The position numbers were made by a program, and so were the translations under genes. The notes beneath the pieces are model-generated. The model was not told where the DNA came from. It did not search any database and saw only the letters and a list, made by a program, of their open reading frames with translations. Positions 23,553 to 32,767 of a stretch of 64,000 nt of DNA are shown piece by piece. The DNA comes from Rhodospirillaceae bacterium (GTDB taxonomy: Bacteria > Pseudomonadota > Alphaproteobacteria > Reyranellales > Reyranellaceae). Within the stretch, counting starts at the first letter, position 1; every line of letters begins with the position of its first letter. The stretch covers positions 1 to 64,000 of the forward strand of contig WOUR01000039.1 in assembly GCA_009772935.1 (NCBI GenBank), written 5' to 3'.

Positions 23553-24215
23553 GTGAAAACCATTGCCGCCCAGCCGTTCGACTTCAGCTTCGATCCCGCG
23601 CATCTGGCGCTGATCGTGATCGACATGCAGCGCGACTTCATCGAGCCGGGCGGCTTCGGCGCCACCCTGGGCAACGACGTGAGCCTGCTGTCGGCGATCG
23701 TCCCCACCGTCGGGCGGCTGATCGAAGCCTTCCGCAGCGCCGGCCTGCCCATCATCCATACCCGCGAATGCCACAAGCCCGACCTGTCGGATTGCCCGCC
23801 GGCCAAGCGGCTGCGCGGCAAGCCGTCGATGCGGATCGGCGATCCCGGCACGATGGGCCGCATCCTGATCGCGGGCGAATCGGGCGCCGACATCGTGCCG
23901 GAGCTGGCGGCGAAGCCGGGCGAGATCGTCCTCGACAAGCCGGGCAAGGGCGCCTTCTACGCGACGCCGCTCGGCGACATCCTGGCCGAGCGCAAGATCA
24001 CGCACCTGGTGTTTGCCGGCGTCACCACGGAGGTCTGCGTCCAGACGACCATGCGCGAGGCCAACGACCGCGGCTTCGAATGCCTGCTGGCCGAGGATGC
24101 GACCGAAAGCTATTTCCCGGAATTCAAGAAGGCGGCGCTCGACATGATCCGCGCCCAGGGCGCAATCGTCGGCTGGACCGCCACCGTCGATCAGGTCGCC
24201 GAGGCGCTGCGCTGA
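23553..24215 (+). CDS. Isochorismatase-fold amidohydrolase, probable triuret hydrolase
   Basis: A 220-residue paralogue of the biuH-like protein. The triad is Asp24 (LIVIDMQRDF), a Lys in LDKPGKGAFYAT and Cys162 (TTEVCVQTTM). As I recall, the nucleophile of Herbaspirillum triuret hydrolase TrtA is also Cys162, and TrtA genes lie near biuret hydrolase genes. Triuret hydrolysis would give carboxybiuret, which decays to biuret for the neighbouring enzyme. A GTG start at 23553 follows the palindromic repeat. It could instead be another ureide or carbamoyl amidohydrolase; substrate assignment is by context and motif only. Convergent with hspQ, 0 nt apart. Confidence 0.68.
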   Translation: MKTIAAQPFDFSFDPAHLALIVIDMQRDFIEPGGFGATLGNDVSLLSAIVPTVGRLIEAFRSAGLPIIHTRECHKPDLSDCPPAKRLRGKPSMRIGDPGTMGRILIAGESGADIVPELAAKPGEIVLDKPGKGAFYATPLGDILAERKITHLVFAGVTTEVCVQTTMREANDRGFECLLAEDATESYFPEFKKAALDMIRAQGAIVGWTATVDQVAEALR

Positions 24216-24587
24216 CTAGTGCAGCGCACGCTCGCGCGAGACGTAGTGACCGCGCTTCAGTTCCTTGAAGAACTGCGGCACCTGCGGATGCGACACCGGC
24301 TTGCCGGTATCGTCGGCCAGCAGGTTCTGCTCCGACACGTAGGCCACGTAGGTGGTCTGCGCGTTCTCGGCGAGCAGATGGTAGAAGGGCTGGTCGCGGC
24401 GCGGCCGCACCTCTTCGGGGATCGACGACAGCCACTCCTCGGTGTTCGCGAACACCGGGTCGACGTCGAAGATCACCCCGCGAAAGGGGTAGACGCGGTG
24501 CTTCACCACCTGGCCGATGGCGAACTTGGCGCAACGCACGGGCGGCGCGGCGAGCGCCGGGGCAGAAGCCTGATTGACGGGTTCCAT
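24216..24587 (-). CDS. hspQ: Heat-shock protein HspQ
   Basis: A 123-residue YccV/HspQ-family protein. FAIGQVVKHRVYPFRGVIFDVDP is the conserved beta-barrel start, with NTEEWLSSIPEE and QPFYHLLAEN following, and a family-typical DTGKPVSHPQVPQFF C-terminus. HspQ promotes degradation of abnormal proteins and acts as a Lon specificity enhancer in enterobacteria. The ATG at 24587 gives the normal length plus a short Ala/Pro-rich lead; the upstream 37 residues of the same frame look non-coding. It abuts the convergent amidohydrolase gene. Confidence 0.9.
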   Translation of the reverse strand: MEPVNQASAPALAAPPVRCAKFAIGQVVKHRVYPFRGVIFDVDPVFANTEEWLSSIPEEVRPRRDQPFYHLLAENAQTTYVAYVSEQNLLADDTGKPVSHPQVPQFFKELKRGHYVSRERALH

Positions 24588-24786
24588 AGTCAAAGTATTG
24601 CTCCGAACAGGCCGGCAGGCAACGCAGTCAGAACGCCGGTTTCGACCGCCGACTGCAAGAATACGTGAAAAACAGCCGCCCGGATCGCCTCGCAAGAATG
24701 CGGCCAGTTTCGGGAAGCCTCGCGCGTCGGTTGACGGGACGCACCTGCCTGTGGACTCTGGCGGAATACTCTGTGGGAAGGGTTGA

Positions 24787-25635
24787 TTGGTCGAAGGTCT
24801 GAAAGTCCGCTTCTGGGGCGTGCGGGGATCGATTTCATGCCCTGGCGCGGAATACGTACGCTATGGCGGCAATACGTCGTGTCTGGAAATCACCGCCGGA
24901 GGCCGCCGGCTCATCTTCGATGCCGGCTCGGGTATTCGCACGCTGGGGGTAGAACTGGCGCGGCACCCGCCGCTCGACATCGATATCTATTTCACCCACA
25001 CCCACCTCGATCACATCTCGGGACTCACCTTCTTCGCGCCGCTGTTCGACCGGCGCAATTCGGTGCGCATGTGGGCCGGCCATCTCGAGGCCCCCTACAC
25101 GTTGAAGAAGGTGGTCGGTCACCTGATGCAGGCGCCGCTCTATCCGGTGTCCCTCGACGTCTTCCAGGCCCGCGTCGAGTTCCGGGAGTTCAAGTCGGGC
25201 GAGAACCTGTCGTGCGGCGCCGTTGCCGTGAGCACGACACCTCTCAACCATCCCAACGGCGCCACCGGCTACCGCATCGATCATCTTGGAAAGTCGATCT
25301 GCTACATCACGGACACCGAGCACCGGGAAGGCCAGCGGGACTCCAAGATCGTCGAACTCTGCCGCGGCGCCGACGTCATGATTTACGACTCGAGCTATAC
25401 CGACGAGGAATACGCGCGCTATCGCGGCTGGGGACATTCGACCTGGCAGGAAGGCGTGCGCGTCGCCGACGCGGCCGGCGTCGGCACGCTGGCGATCTTC
25501 CATCACGATCCCGGCCACGACGATGCGTTCATGGACGGTGTCGCACGGGAAGCCGCCCTCGCGCGCCCGGGCATCGCGGCAAGCGGCCTGCCGCGTGTCC
25601 TCGTGGCCCACGAAGGCCTCACGCTGACACCGTGA
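24787..25635 (+). CDS. Metallo-beta-lactamase-fold hydrolase
   Basis: A 282-residue MBL-fold protein with the metal motif THTHLDHISG (His71, His73, Asp75, His76). Further ligands are suggested by LNHPNGATGYRI, DTEHREG and IFHHDPGHDD. The WGVRGSISCPG opening and LEITAGGRRLIFDAGSGIR place it in the PhnP/'phosphoribosyl 1,2-cyclic phosphodiesterase-like' branch, often fused or linked to cyclase or signalling proteins. The apparent start is a TTG at 24787 with AAGG five bases upstream; no in-frame ATG lies close. It is followed after 7 nt by a methyltransferase gene and then by a cyclase gene. Confidence 0.85.
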   Translation: MVEGLKVRFWGVRGSISCPGAEYVRYGGNTSCLEITAGGRRLIFDAGSGIRTLGVELARHPPLDIDIYFTHTHLDHISGLTFFAPLFDRRNSVRMWAGHLEAPYTLKKVVGHLMQAPLYPVSLDVFQARVEFREFKSGENLSCGAVAVSTTPLNHPNGATGYRIDHLGKSICYITDTEHREGQRDSKIVELCRGADVMIYDSSYTDEEYARYRGWGHSTWQEGVRVADAAGVGTLAIFHHDPGHDDAFMDGVAREAALARPGIAASGLPRVLVAHEGLTLTP

Positions 25636-25642
25636 GCACGCG

Positions 25643-26479
25643 ATGAGTGCCAGGTCAAAGCTGCGCGGTCGCTGGCGGCGGTTCGCCCTCGGTTTGCCGA
25701 CCGTGCTCGGGCTGAAGCCGCGCGGCTGGTTCATTCCGCACCGCTATGCGCCCCTGCTGCCGCCGCCGGGGGCGCAGCCGCCCTATCCCGCGGTCGAGCG
25801 CCTGTTCGAGGAGCAGGCCGGCCAGTTCGCCGCCGTCTTCGACGCCGTCGACGCGCGGGCGGAAGCGCTCGAAAGCTGCAAGGCGATGTTCGAGCAGTCG
25901 TGGTTCCCGTCGCTCGATGCCGCCGTGGCGTATGCGCTGGTCCGCGAGCGCAAGCCGCGCCACATCATCGAAGTGGGCTCGGGTCATTCGACCCGGCTGC
26001 TGTCCAAGGCCTTGGGCGGCGTCGGCGAAATCCTGGCGATCGATCCGGCGCCACGGGCCGACATCGCCGACCTGCCCGGGGTCCGCGTGAAGTCGTCGAC
26101 CCTGCAGGCAGCTCCGGACACGGTGTTCGACGGCCTCGTACAGGGCGATGTCCTGTTCATCGATTCCAGCCACATCCTGATGCCGGGCAGCGATGTCGAC
26201 ATCCTGCTGAACCGCGTTCTGCCGCGCCTGCCGTCCGGCACGCTGGTCCATATCCACGACATCTTCCTGCCGTTCGACTATCCCGCGATCTGGGGCTGGA
26301 GGGCCTACAACGAGCAGCAGGGTGTGGTGCCGCTGCTGACGAGCGGTGCGTTCAAGCCGATCTTCTCCAGCGTTTGGGCGGAGCGGCGCATGGCCGACCG
26401 TCTGGCCGCCTCGGTGATTTCGCGCCTGCCGCGACCGCCGGATGCACTTCCCGCCAGCCTCTGGCTGGAAAAGCGCTGA
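25643..26479 (+). CDS. Class I SAM-dependent methyltransferase (Methyltransf_24 type)
   Basis: A 278-residue protein with motif I IIEVGSGHSTRLLSKAL (about residue 111) and a following AIDPAPR strand. The central LFIDSSHILMPGSDVD and HIHDIFLPFDYP segments are typical of Methyltransf_24 enzymes often found in surface-glycan or cell-envelope clusters. It has no signal peptide, so it is probably cytosolic. It begins 7 nt after the MBL-fold gene and its stop overlaps the start of the cyclase gene by one base, so the three are co-expressed. Substrate unknown. Confidence 0.8.
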   Translation: MSARSKLRGRWRRFALGLPTVLGLKPRGWFIPHRYAPLLPPPGAQPPYPAVERLFEEQAGQFAAVFDAVDARAEALESCKAMFEQSWFPSLDAAVAYALVRERKPRHIIEVGSGHSTRLLSKALGGVGEILAIDPAPRADIADLPGVRVKSSTLQAAPDTVFDGLVQGDVLFIDSSHILMPGSDVDILLNRVLPRLPSGTLVHIHDIFLPFDYPAIWGWRAYNEQQGVVPLLTSGAFKPIFSSVWAERRMADRLAASVISRLPRPPDALPASLWLEKR

Positions 26480-27831
26480 TGCTCGGCCGCCTGCGCGCCT
26501 GGTTGTTCGGCAGCGGCGATGCGGCCCAGCTTCCCGAGCGCGTGCGGGCGGCGATCGAACGCCAGCAGGAGCAGAGCGAGATCCTGATCGGCTGGGTGCA
26601 GCTCGCCATCGTCGTGCTGGTCGGCACGGTCTACCAGTCGAGCTCGATGCCGGGCGGTGTGGTGCAGGAGGATTATTCCTTCGAGCTCGACGTGCTGGTC
26701 ATCTACGGCATCTTCTGCCTGGTGCGCCTCGGTCTCGCCTACGCGCGCCTGTTGCGGCCCTGGATGCTCTACCTGTCGGTGATCGCCGACATGCTCCTGC
26801 TGATGGGGCTGATCTACTCGTTCCACTACAAGTATGCCCAGCCTGCCGTCTTCTACCTGAAGGTGCCGACGCTCCTCTACGTGTTCCTGTTCATCGCGCT
26901 CAGGGCACTGCGCTTCGAGGCGCGCTTCGTCGTGTTCACCGGCCTGACGGCGATCGCTGGCTGGATCGGCCTGATCTTCTACGCGGTGGGAGGCCGCGGC
27001 GGGCCAGCCAATCCGACCGACGACTTCGTCGAGTACATGACCTCGAACGCCCTGCTGGTCCATGCCGAGGTCGACAAGATCATCGCCATCCTGCTCACCA
27101 CCCTGGTGCTGGCGCTGGCCATCTCACGGGCGCGTCACCTGCTGGTGCAGGCGGTGAGCGAGAGCACCGCGGCGCAGGACCTGTCGCGCTTCTTCGATCC
27201 CGGGGTCGCGGCGCGCATCCGCGGCGCGGCGATCTCCATCAAGGCGGGTGAAGGCGAATTGCGCGACGTCGCGATCCTCACCGCCGACCTGCGCGGCTTC
27301 ACACGGCTGTCGATGGAACTCCCGCCGGATGAAGTGATGAAGGTCCTGCAGGACTACCAGGGACGCGTCTGCCCGTTGATCGCGGCGGCCGGCGGCAGCA
27401 TCGACAAGTTCCTGGGCGACGGCATCCTGGCCTCGTTCGGCGCGGTCATGCCGTCGGCGACCGCCGCCGCCGACGCGCTGCGGGCGGCCGACGCGGTGAT
27501 GGCGGCTGCCGCCACCTGGGCTTCGGAACGTCGCGCGGCGGGCCTGCCGCCCCTGGAGATCGGACTCGCCGTCGCGTCCGGGCGTGTCGTGTTCGGCGCG
27601 GTCGGCGACGGCGAACGGCTCGAATTCACGGTCATCGGGGACGCCGTGAATCTCGCGGCGAAGCTCGAGAAGCACAACAAGGAAGAGGGAACCCGCGCCC
27701 TGACCGACGGCGAGACCTATGCGCTCGCCGAGCGTCAGGGCTATCGTGCGTCCGCGGCGCCCGAGCGTCGCCCCCATCGGAAGGTTGGCGGGGTCGCGGA
27801 ATCTGTCGATATTGTGGTGCTGGCGGCCTGA
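26479..27831 (+). CDS. Membrane class III adenylate/guanylate cyclase
   Basis: A 450-residue protein. About six membrane helices (residues 35-230) lead through a short linker to a class III cyclase domain (about 260-430). Metal-binding Asp lies in ILTADLRGFTRLS, the second in FLGDGILASFG, and the transition-state region is GDAVNLAAKLEK. It should make cAMP (or cGMP) from the nucleotide triphosphate at the inner membrane face, with the membrane part acting as sensor. The ATG at 26479 overlaps the methyltransferase stop. The only Crp-like protein seen in this window is at 6522-6971; no link is shown. Confidence 0.88.
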   Translation: MLGRLRAWLFGSGDAAQLPERVRAAIERQQEQSEILIGWVQLAIVVLVGTVYQSSSMPGGVVQEDYSFELDVLVIYGIFCLVRLGLAYARLLRPWMLYLSVIADMLLLMGLIYSFHYKYAQPAVFYLKVPTLLYVFLFIALRALRFEARFVVFTGLTAIAGWIGLIFYAVGGRGGPANPTDDFVEYMTSNALLVHAEVDKIIAILLTTLVLALAISRARHLLVQAVSESTAAQDLSRFFDPGVAARIRGAAISIKAGEGELRDVAILTADLRGFTRLSMELPPDEVMKVLQDYQGRVCPLIAAAGGSIDKFLGDGILASFGAVMPSATAAADALRAADAVMAAAATWASERRAAGLPPLEIGLAVASGRVVFGAVGDGERLEFTVIGDAVNLAAKLEKHNKEEGTRALTDGETYALAERQGYRASAAPERRPHRKVGGVAESVDIVVLAA

Positions 27832-27921
27832 AGCCCGGAACCGCGCGGGAAGCGGCGGGTGGGGTTGCCTTGCCCTTTGCCCATTCGCAGCCTATGTAAT
27901 TTGCGACAGTGGAGCGCCATC

Positions 27922-28641
27922 GTGGGTAACAACTACGACATCATCCTGATCGGGTTGGTCGCGGTCTTCTTGATCCTGCGGCTGCGGTCCGTGCTGGGCA
28001 AGCGCACCGGCAACGAACAGCCGCCGGCACGCGATCCCTTCACGCCGCCGGCACCGCCGCCGCCCCGAGTGGGCGATGCATCGCAGGGCAACGACAACGT
28101 CGTGCCGCTGCCGACCGCCAATGCACCGGCGCCGCGTCAATCGTCGCCCACCAGCGGTCCCGGCGGCATTCGCGCCACCGTCCTGCCGACGGCAACCGCC
28201 GGCGTTGCCGCCATTCGCGCCGCCGATCCGGGCTTCGAACCGATCGGCTTCACGGGCGGCGCGCGCGCGGCCTTCACCGCCATCGTCGAGGCCTTCGCCC
28301 GCGGCGATACCGCGACGCTGAAGCCGCTGCTCGACAGCACCACCTATGCCAGCTTCGAGGCCGCCATTCGCGGGCGCATCGAGCGCAATGAAAAGGCTGA
28401 AACGACACTGATCGGCTTCGAAGCGTCCGATGTTGCCGGCGCGGAACTGCAGGGCACGAACGCCGTCGTCACCGTGCGCTTCGTGAGCGAGCAGATCAAC
28501 GTGGTGCGCAACGCCGACAGCCAGATCGTCGATGGCAATCCGAACGAGGTACAGAAGGTCGTCGACCTCTGGACGTTCCGTCGCGATACAACGTCGGGCG
28601 ATCCCAACTGGCAGCTCGTGAAGACCGAAAGCGAAGGCTGA
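27922..28641 (+). CDS. Tim44-like (TimA) domain inner-membrane protein
   Basis: A 239-residue protein with one N-terminal membrane helix (YDIILIGLVAVFLILRLRSVLGKRTG), a Pro/Ala-rich linker, and a C-terminal Tim44/TimA domain (about residues 105-239, starting DPGFEPIGFTGGARAAF). Bacterial Tim44-domain proteins are inner-membrane proteins proposed to assist envelope biogenesis. The GTG at 27922 with GGAG seven bases upstream is preferred over an earlier in-frame codon, because it places the membrane helix at the N-terminus as in the family. It is 17 nt upstream of mltA, the usual alphaproteobacterial partner. Confidence 0.86.
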   Translation: MGNNYDIILIGLVAVFLILRLRSVLGKRTGNEQPPARDPFTPPAPPPPRVGDASQGNDNVVPLPTANAPAPRQSSPTSGPGGIRATVLPTATAGVAAIRAADPGFEPIGFTGGARAAFTAIVEAFARGDTATLKPLLDSTTYASFEAAIRGRIERNEKAETTLIGFEASDVAGAELQGTNAVVTVRFVSEQINVVRNADSQIVDGNPNEVQKVVDLWTFRRDTTSGDPNWQLVKTESEG

Positions 28642-28658
28642 GGGAGGCTTTTCCGGGC

Positions 28659-29762
28659 ATGCGAAGGAGCCTCCTTGCCGGTGTCGCGGCCTTGGTCGCC
28701 GCAGCCGGCTTCCTCTCCGCTTGTGCCGGAACCCCGGGCTCCCCGCCGCCGCAGCGGATTTCGATGGAGCCGACGTCCTACAACGAGATCGCCGGGTGGG
28801 CCGAGGATCGCCATGCCGAGGCGCTTGCAGCCTTTCGCCGCTCCTGCCCTAGGCTGACCGCCGGCCCCGACGTGAGGATCGCCACCGACGGTGGCGAGAA
28901 GACGATCACCACCGGCGAGTGGAAGCGCATCTGCGACGCCGCCGGCGCGGTGAAGGCCGGCGACGCCCGCGGCGCGCGTAATTTCTTCGAGTCCAATTTC
29001 CGCCCCCTGATCGTCAAGGTGCAGGGCAAGTTCACCGGCTACTTCGAGCCCGAGATGCGCGGCAGCAAGGTGCCGTCCCGCCTCTTCACCGTCCCGGTCT
29101 ATCGCAAGCCACCCGACCTGACCGATCAACCTTATTTGACGCGCGCCGAGATCGAAGGCGGCGCACTCAAGGGCAAAGGCCTCGAGATCGCCTACGTGCA
29201 GGATCCCGTGGGGCTGTTCGAAATGCAGGTGCAGGGCAGCGGGCGCGTACAGCTTGCCGAGGGCGGCAGCATGACCCTAGGCTTCGACGGCTCCAACAAC
29301 CGGCCCTACACCGCGATCGGCGCCGTACTGGTCGAGATGGGCGTGATGAAGAAGGAAGACGCGACCTGGCCAGCGATCCGCGACTGGCTGAAGCGCAATC
29401 CGCAGCAGGCGCGGGACGTCATGCGCAAGAACGAGCGCTACATCTTCTTCAAGGACACAAGGACTTCGGCGCCGATCGGCGCCCAGGGCGTGCCGCTCAC
29501 CGCCCAGCGCAGCATGGCAGTCGATCCGACGATCACGCCCTACGGCACGCCGGTCTGGATCGACACGCGCCGTCCCGTCTATCGCAAGCCCGGCGCCACC
29601 GAATCCTATCGTCGCCTGATGATCGCACAGGACACGGGCGCGGCGATCAAGGGGCCGGCGCGCGGCGACGTTTTCTACGGCGCAGGCGCGCAGGCGGCCG
29701 ACTGGGCCGGCCGCATGAACAGCGACGGTCGCGCCGTCGTCCTCGTTCCCAACAAGAACTGA
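28659..29762 (+). CDS. mltA: Membrane-bound lytic murein transglycosylase A
   Basis: A 367-residue lipoprotein. Signal peptide and lipobox LSAC give an acylated Cys22, so it is anchored to the outer membrane facing the periplasm. The MltA fold blocks are GKFTGYFEPEMRGS, MQVQGSGRVQL, and the C-terminal 3D-type region (AVDPTITPYGTPVWIDT, AQDTGAAIKGPARGDVFYG) with the catalytic Asp. It cleaves peptidoglycan between MurNAc and GlcNAc to form 1,6-anhydro products. It follows the Tim44-like gene, a pairing common in this class. Confidence 0.93.
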   Translation: MRRSLLAGVAALVAAAGFLSACAGTPGSPPPQRISMEPTSYNEIAGWAEDRHAEALAAFRRSCPRLTAGPDVRIATDGGEKTITTGEWKRICDAAGAVKAGDARGARNFFESNFRPLIVKVQGKFTGYFEPEMRGSKVPSRLFTVPVYRKPPDLTDQPYLTRAEIEGGALKGKGLEIAYVQDPVGLFEMQVQGSGRVQLAEGGSMTLGFDGSNNRPYTAIGAVLVEMGVMKKEDATWPAIRDWLKRNPQQARDVMRKNERYIFFKDTRTSAPIGAQGVPLTAQRSMAVDPTITPYGTPVWIDTRRPVYRKPGATESYRRLMIAQDTGAAIKGPARGDVFYGAGAQAADWAGRMNSDGRAVVLVPNKN

Positions 29763-29874
29763 CGGCCGGGGCGCTTCCACGACCTTCGGCGCCGGCGCTC
29801 CGGCGCCCTCAGGCTGCAAAAATTCCAGACAAGTGGCCGTTGCACGCCAATTTCCCCGCTGCCATGTTCGGCCT

Positions 29875-30666
29875 GTGTCCACATCGTCGCCCAGACCGCC
29901 TGTCCGCCCGCGCCGTGTCGCGCTCTTCGTCACCTGTCTCGTCGACCTGTTCCGGCCGTCGGTCGGCTTTGCCGCGGTGAAGCTGCTCGAGGATGCGGGC
30001 TGCACCGTCGAGGTGCCGCCGCTCCAGGTCTGCTGTGGCCAGCCGGCCTACAATACCGGCGACCGGACGACGACCCGCGCGATTGCCGCGCAGGTGATCG
30101 ACGCCTTCGAAGGGTACGATGCGGTCGTGGCGCCCTCCGGCTCCTGCGGCGGAATGCTGTCGCATCATTATCCCGGCCTGTTCGACGACGATCCGGCCCT
30201 GAAGGCCCGTGCAGAGAACCTGGCCGGCCGCAGCTACGAGCTGATCGCCTTCCTGGTGGACGTGCTGGGCGTCAGGGATGTCGGCGCGCGCTATCAGGGA
30301 TCCGTGACCTATCATGACTCGTGCTCCGGCCTGCGCGAGCTCGGCGTGAAGGCGCAGCCGCGCAACCTGCTGGGATCGGTGCAGGGCCTCGAACTCCGCG
30401 AGATGAAGACGCCCGAGGTCTGTTGCGGCTTCGGCGGCACGTTCTGCGTGAAGTATCCGGAGATCTCGAACGCCATGGTCGGCGAGAAGTCGGCCGATAT
30501 CGCGGCCACCGGGGCGGACACGCTGCTGGCCGGCGATCTTGGCTGCCTGATGAACATGGCCGGCAAGCTGCAGCGCGAAGGCAGCGCCGTGCGGGTGCGC
30601 CATGTCGCCGAAGTGCTGGCCGGCATGGGCGACCTGCCGGCGATCGGCGAGCCGGAGCGCGGCTGA
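29875..30666 (+). CDS. lutA: Lactate utilisation Fe-S protein LutA (LldE)
   Basis: A CCG-domain protein with two Cys-rich blocks: VCCGQPAYNTGD and EVCCGFGGTFCVKYPE, which bind an Fe-S cluster in heterodisulfide-reductase-like subunits. VALFVTCLVDLFRPSVG is the family N-terminus. LutABC oxidises L-lactate to pyruvate and passes electrons to the respiratory chain. The start is uncertain: GTG 29875 gives 263 residues, GTG 29833 gives 277; the shorter form places the conserved core nearer the N-terminus. Its stop overlaps the lutB ATG (TGATG). Confidence 0.88.
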   Translation: MSTSSPRPPVRPRRVALFVTCLVDLFRPSVGFAAVKLLEDAGCTVEVPPLQVCCGQPAYNTGDRTTTRAIAAQVIDAFEGYDAVVAPSGSCGGMLSHHYPGLFDDDPALKARAENLAGRSYELIAFLVDVLGVRDVGARYQGSVTYHDSCSGLRELGVKAQPRNLLGSVQGLELREMKTPEVCCGFGGTFCVKYPEISNAMVGEKSADIAATGADTLLAGDLGCLMNMAGKLQREGSAVRVRHVAEVLAGMGDLPAIGEPERG

Positions 30667-32084
30667 TGGAATCGACGGCCCATGCCTTCAAGGAAAATGT
30701 CGGCCACGCGTTGGCCGACCCCAACCTGCAGGATTCGCTGGCCAAGCTGAAGGTCGGCTTCTCCGAGCGGCGACGCCAGGCGGCCGAGCGGCTGCCCGAG
30801 TTCGAAGCGCTGCGCGACCGCGCGCGCGACATCAAGAACCACACGCTGGCCCACCTCGATTTCTATCTCGAGGAGTTCGAGCGCAAGGTCATCGGCCTCG
30901 GCGGCCATGTCCACTGGGCGCCGACCGCCGCCGACGCACGACGCATCATCGCCGAGCTCTGCCAGAGCGTGAACGCCCGCACCGTCGCCAAGTCGAAGTC
31001 GATGGTGGCCGAGGAGATTGCGCTCAACGAGCATCTCGAGGCGCTGGGCATCGCGCCGATCGAAACCGACCTCGGCGAATACATCATCCAGCTGCGCCAC
31101 GAGCCGCCCAGCCACATCATCGCGCCGGCCGTCCATCTCACCAAGGACCAGGTCGCCGACACCTTCCTCGAGCATCACGCCAAGCTGGGCTTCGACAAGC
31201 GCCTCACCGAGCGCAACGATCTCGTCGCCGAAGCGCGTTACGTCCTTCGCCAGAAATTCCTCGACGCCGATGTCGGGCTGACCGGGGCGAACTTCCTGGT
31301 GGCCGAGACCGGCTCGTCGATGCTGGTGACCAACGAGGGCAATGCCGACCTGTCCAACACGCTGCCCAGGATGCACATCGTGCTGGCCAGCATCGAGAAG
31401 GTGATCCCGACGCTCGAGGACGCGGCGGTGCTGCTGCGCGTGCTGGCGCGGTCGGCGACGGGCCAGGAGTCCTCGGCCTACACGACGCTGAACACCGGGC
31501 CGAAGCGGCACGAGGATCTCGACGGGCCCGAGCAATATCACGTCGTGCTGCTCGACAACGGCCGGTCTTCCGTGCTCGGGACCGAGATGCAGGACATCCT
31601 GCGCTGCATCCGTTGCGGCGCCTGCATGAACCACTGCCCGGTCTACGGCGCCGTCGGCGGCCATGCCTATGGTTGGGTCTATCCCGGCCCGATGGGCGCG
31701 GTGCTGACGCCGCAACTCGTGGGCGTGGAGGAGGCCAGCAACCTGCCCAACGCCTCGACCTTCTGCGGCCGGTGCGAGAGCGTCTGCCCGGTGCGCATCC
31801 CGCTGCCCAAGCTGATGCGCCATTGGCGCGAGCGCGAGTTCGAAAAGCACCTCACGCCCAAGGCCGTCCGTCAGGGTCTGGCGATGTGGAGCTTCGCCGC
31901 CCGCCGGCCCGCCCTCTATCGCAGGCTCACCGCCATGGCCAATCGCGTGCTGGCCCTGTTCGGTCGCGCCGACGGCCGCTACCGGACGTTGCCGCTGGCC
32001 GGCGGCTGGACGCGTTTCCGCGACTTCCCCGCGCCGCAACCCGGCGGCACGTTCCACGCACGCTGGGCGAAGAGGAAGGCATGA
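30666..32084 (+). CDS. lutB: Lactate utilisation Fe-S protein LutB (LldF)
   Basis: A 472-residue protein with an N-terminal LUD domain and a C-terminal ferredoxin-like part. The two 4Fe-4S motifs are CIRCGACMNHCPVYG and CGRCESVCPVRIPL. The LUD region includes SKSMVAEEIALNEHLE and ETGSSMLVTNEGNADL. It links lactate oxidation to electron transfer at the inner membrane. The ATG overlaps the lutA stop by one base and the stop overlaps lutC (ATGA), showing strict translational coupling. Complete length for LutB. Confidence 0.93.
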   Translation: MESTAHAFKENVGHALADPNLQDSLAKLKVGFSERRRQAAERLPEFEALRDRARDIKNHTLAHLDFYLEEFERKVIGLGGHVHWAPTAADARRIIAELCQSVNARTVAKSKSMVAEEIALNEHLEALGIAPIETDLGEYIIQLRHEPPSHIIAPAVHLTKDQVADTFLEHHAKLGFDKRLTERNDLVAEARYVLRQKFLDADVGLTGANFLVAETGSSMLVTNEGNADLSNTLPRMHIVLASIEKVIPTLEDAAVLLRVLARSATGQESSAYTTLNTGPKRHEDLDGPEQYHVVLLDNGRSSVLGTEMQDILRCIRCGACMNHCPVYGAVGGHAYGWVYPGPMGAVLTPQLVGVEEASNLPNASTFCGRCESVCPVRIPLPKLMRHWREREFEKHLTPKAVRQGLAMWSFAARRPALYRRLTAMANRVLALFGRADGRYRTLPLAGGWTRFRDFPAPQPGGTFHARWAKRKA

Positions 32085-32767
32085 GCGACGCCACCAGCAG
32101 CGCACGGGCACAAATCCTGGGGGGCATCCGACGCTCGCTGCGTCGCGGCGAACTCACCGGCGAAGACCGCAGCGCCGTCGCGAAACGCCTGGCCGACCCG
32201 CCGCGCGGACCGTCGGTGGCGCGCGGGCAGCTGCCTCAGGCCGAGAAGGTTGCTCTCTTCTGCCAGTGGGCCGAGACCCTCAACGCCACCGTGGCGAGGG
32301 TCGGGCCGGCCGAGGTGCCAGGCGAAGTGAGCGCGTACCTCGCGCGCAACAACCTGCCTGCGAACGTCGCGATGGCGCCCTCGCCCCTCCTCGAGGGCTA
32401 CGACTGGGCGGGCCAGAAGATGCTCTCGATCCGGCGCGGCCGCGGCCAGGGGAGCGACCAGGTCTCGGTCACCGGCGCCTTCGCCGGCATTGCCGAGACC
32501 GGCACCGTCGTGATGGCCACCGGCCCCGACCATCCGGTGTCGCTCAATCTGCTGCCCGACACGCATGTCGTCGTACTGCGCGAATCCGACATCGTCGGCG
32601 GCTACGAGGATGTCTGGGGCCGCCTACGCGCGCGCTACGGCAAGGACCTGATGCCCCGCACGGTCAACACCATCACCGGGCCGTCCCGAACCGGCGACAT
32701 CGAGCAGACGATCGAACTGGGCGCCCACGGCCCGCGCCGCATGCATATCCTGGTCGTGCGCGACTGA
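32081..32767 (+). CDS. lutC: Lactate utilisation LUD-domain protein LutC (LldG)
   Basis: A 228-residue LUD-domain protein. The domain core GAFAGIAETGTVVMAT and TGPSRTGDIEQTIELGAHGPRRMHI is the LutC/YkgG hallmark. It is the third subunit of the L-lactate oxidation complex, cytosolic and associated with LutAB. It overlaps lutB (ATGA) and the downstream methyltransferase gene (TGATG). The N-terminal 60 residues are Arg-rich and variable, as usual. Confidence 0.92.
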   Translation: MSDATSSARAQILGGIRRSLRRGELTGEDRSAVAKRLADPPRGPSVARGQLPQAEKVALFCQWAETLNATVARVGPAEVPGEVSAYLARNNLPANVAMAPSPLLEGYDWAGQKMLSIRRGRGQGSDQVSVTGAFAGIAETGTVVMATGPDHPVSLNLLPDTHVVVLRESDIVGGYEDVWGRLRARYGKDLMPRTVNTITGPSRTGDIEQTIELGAHGPRRMHILVVRD

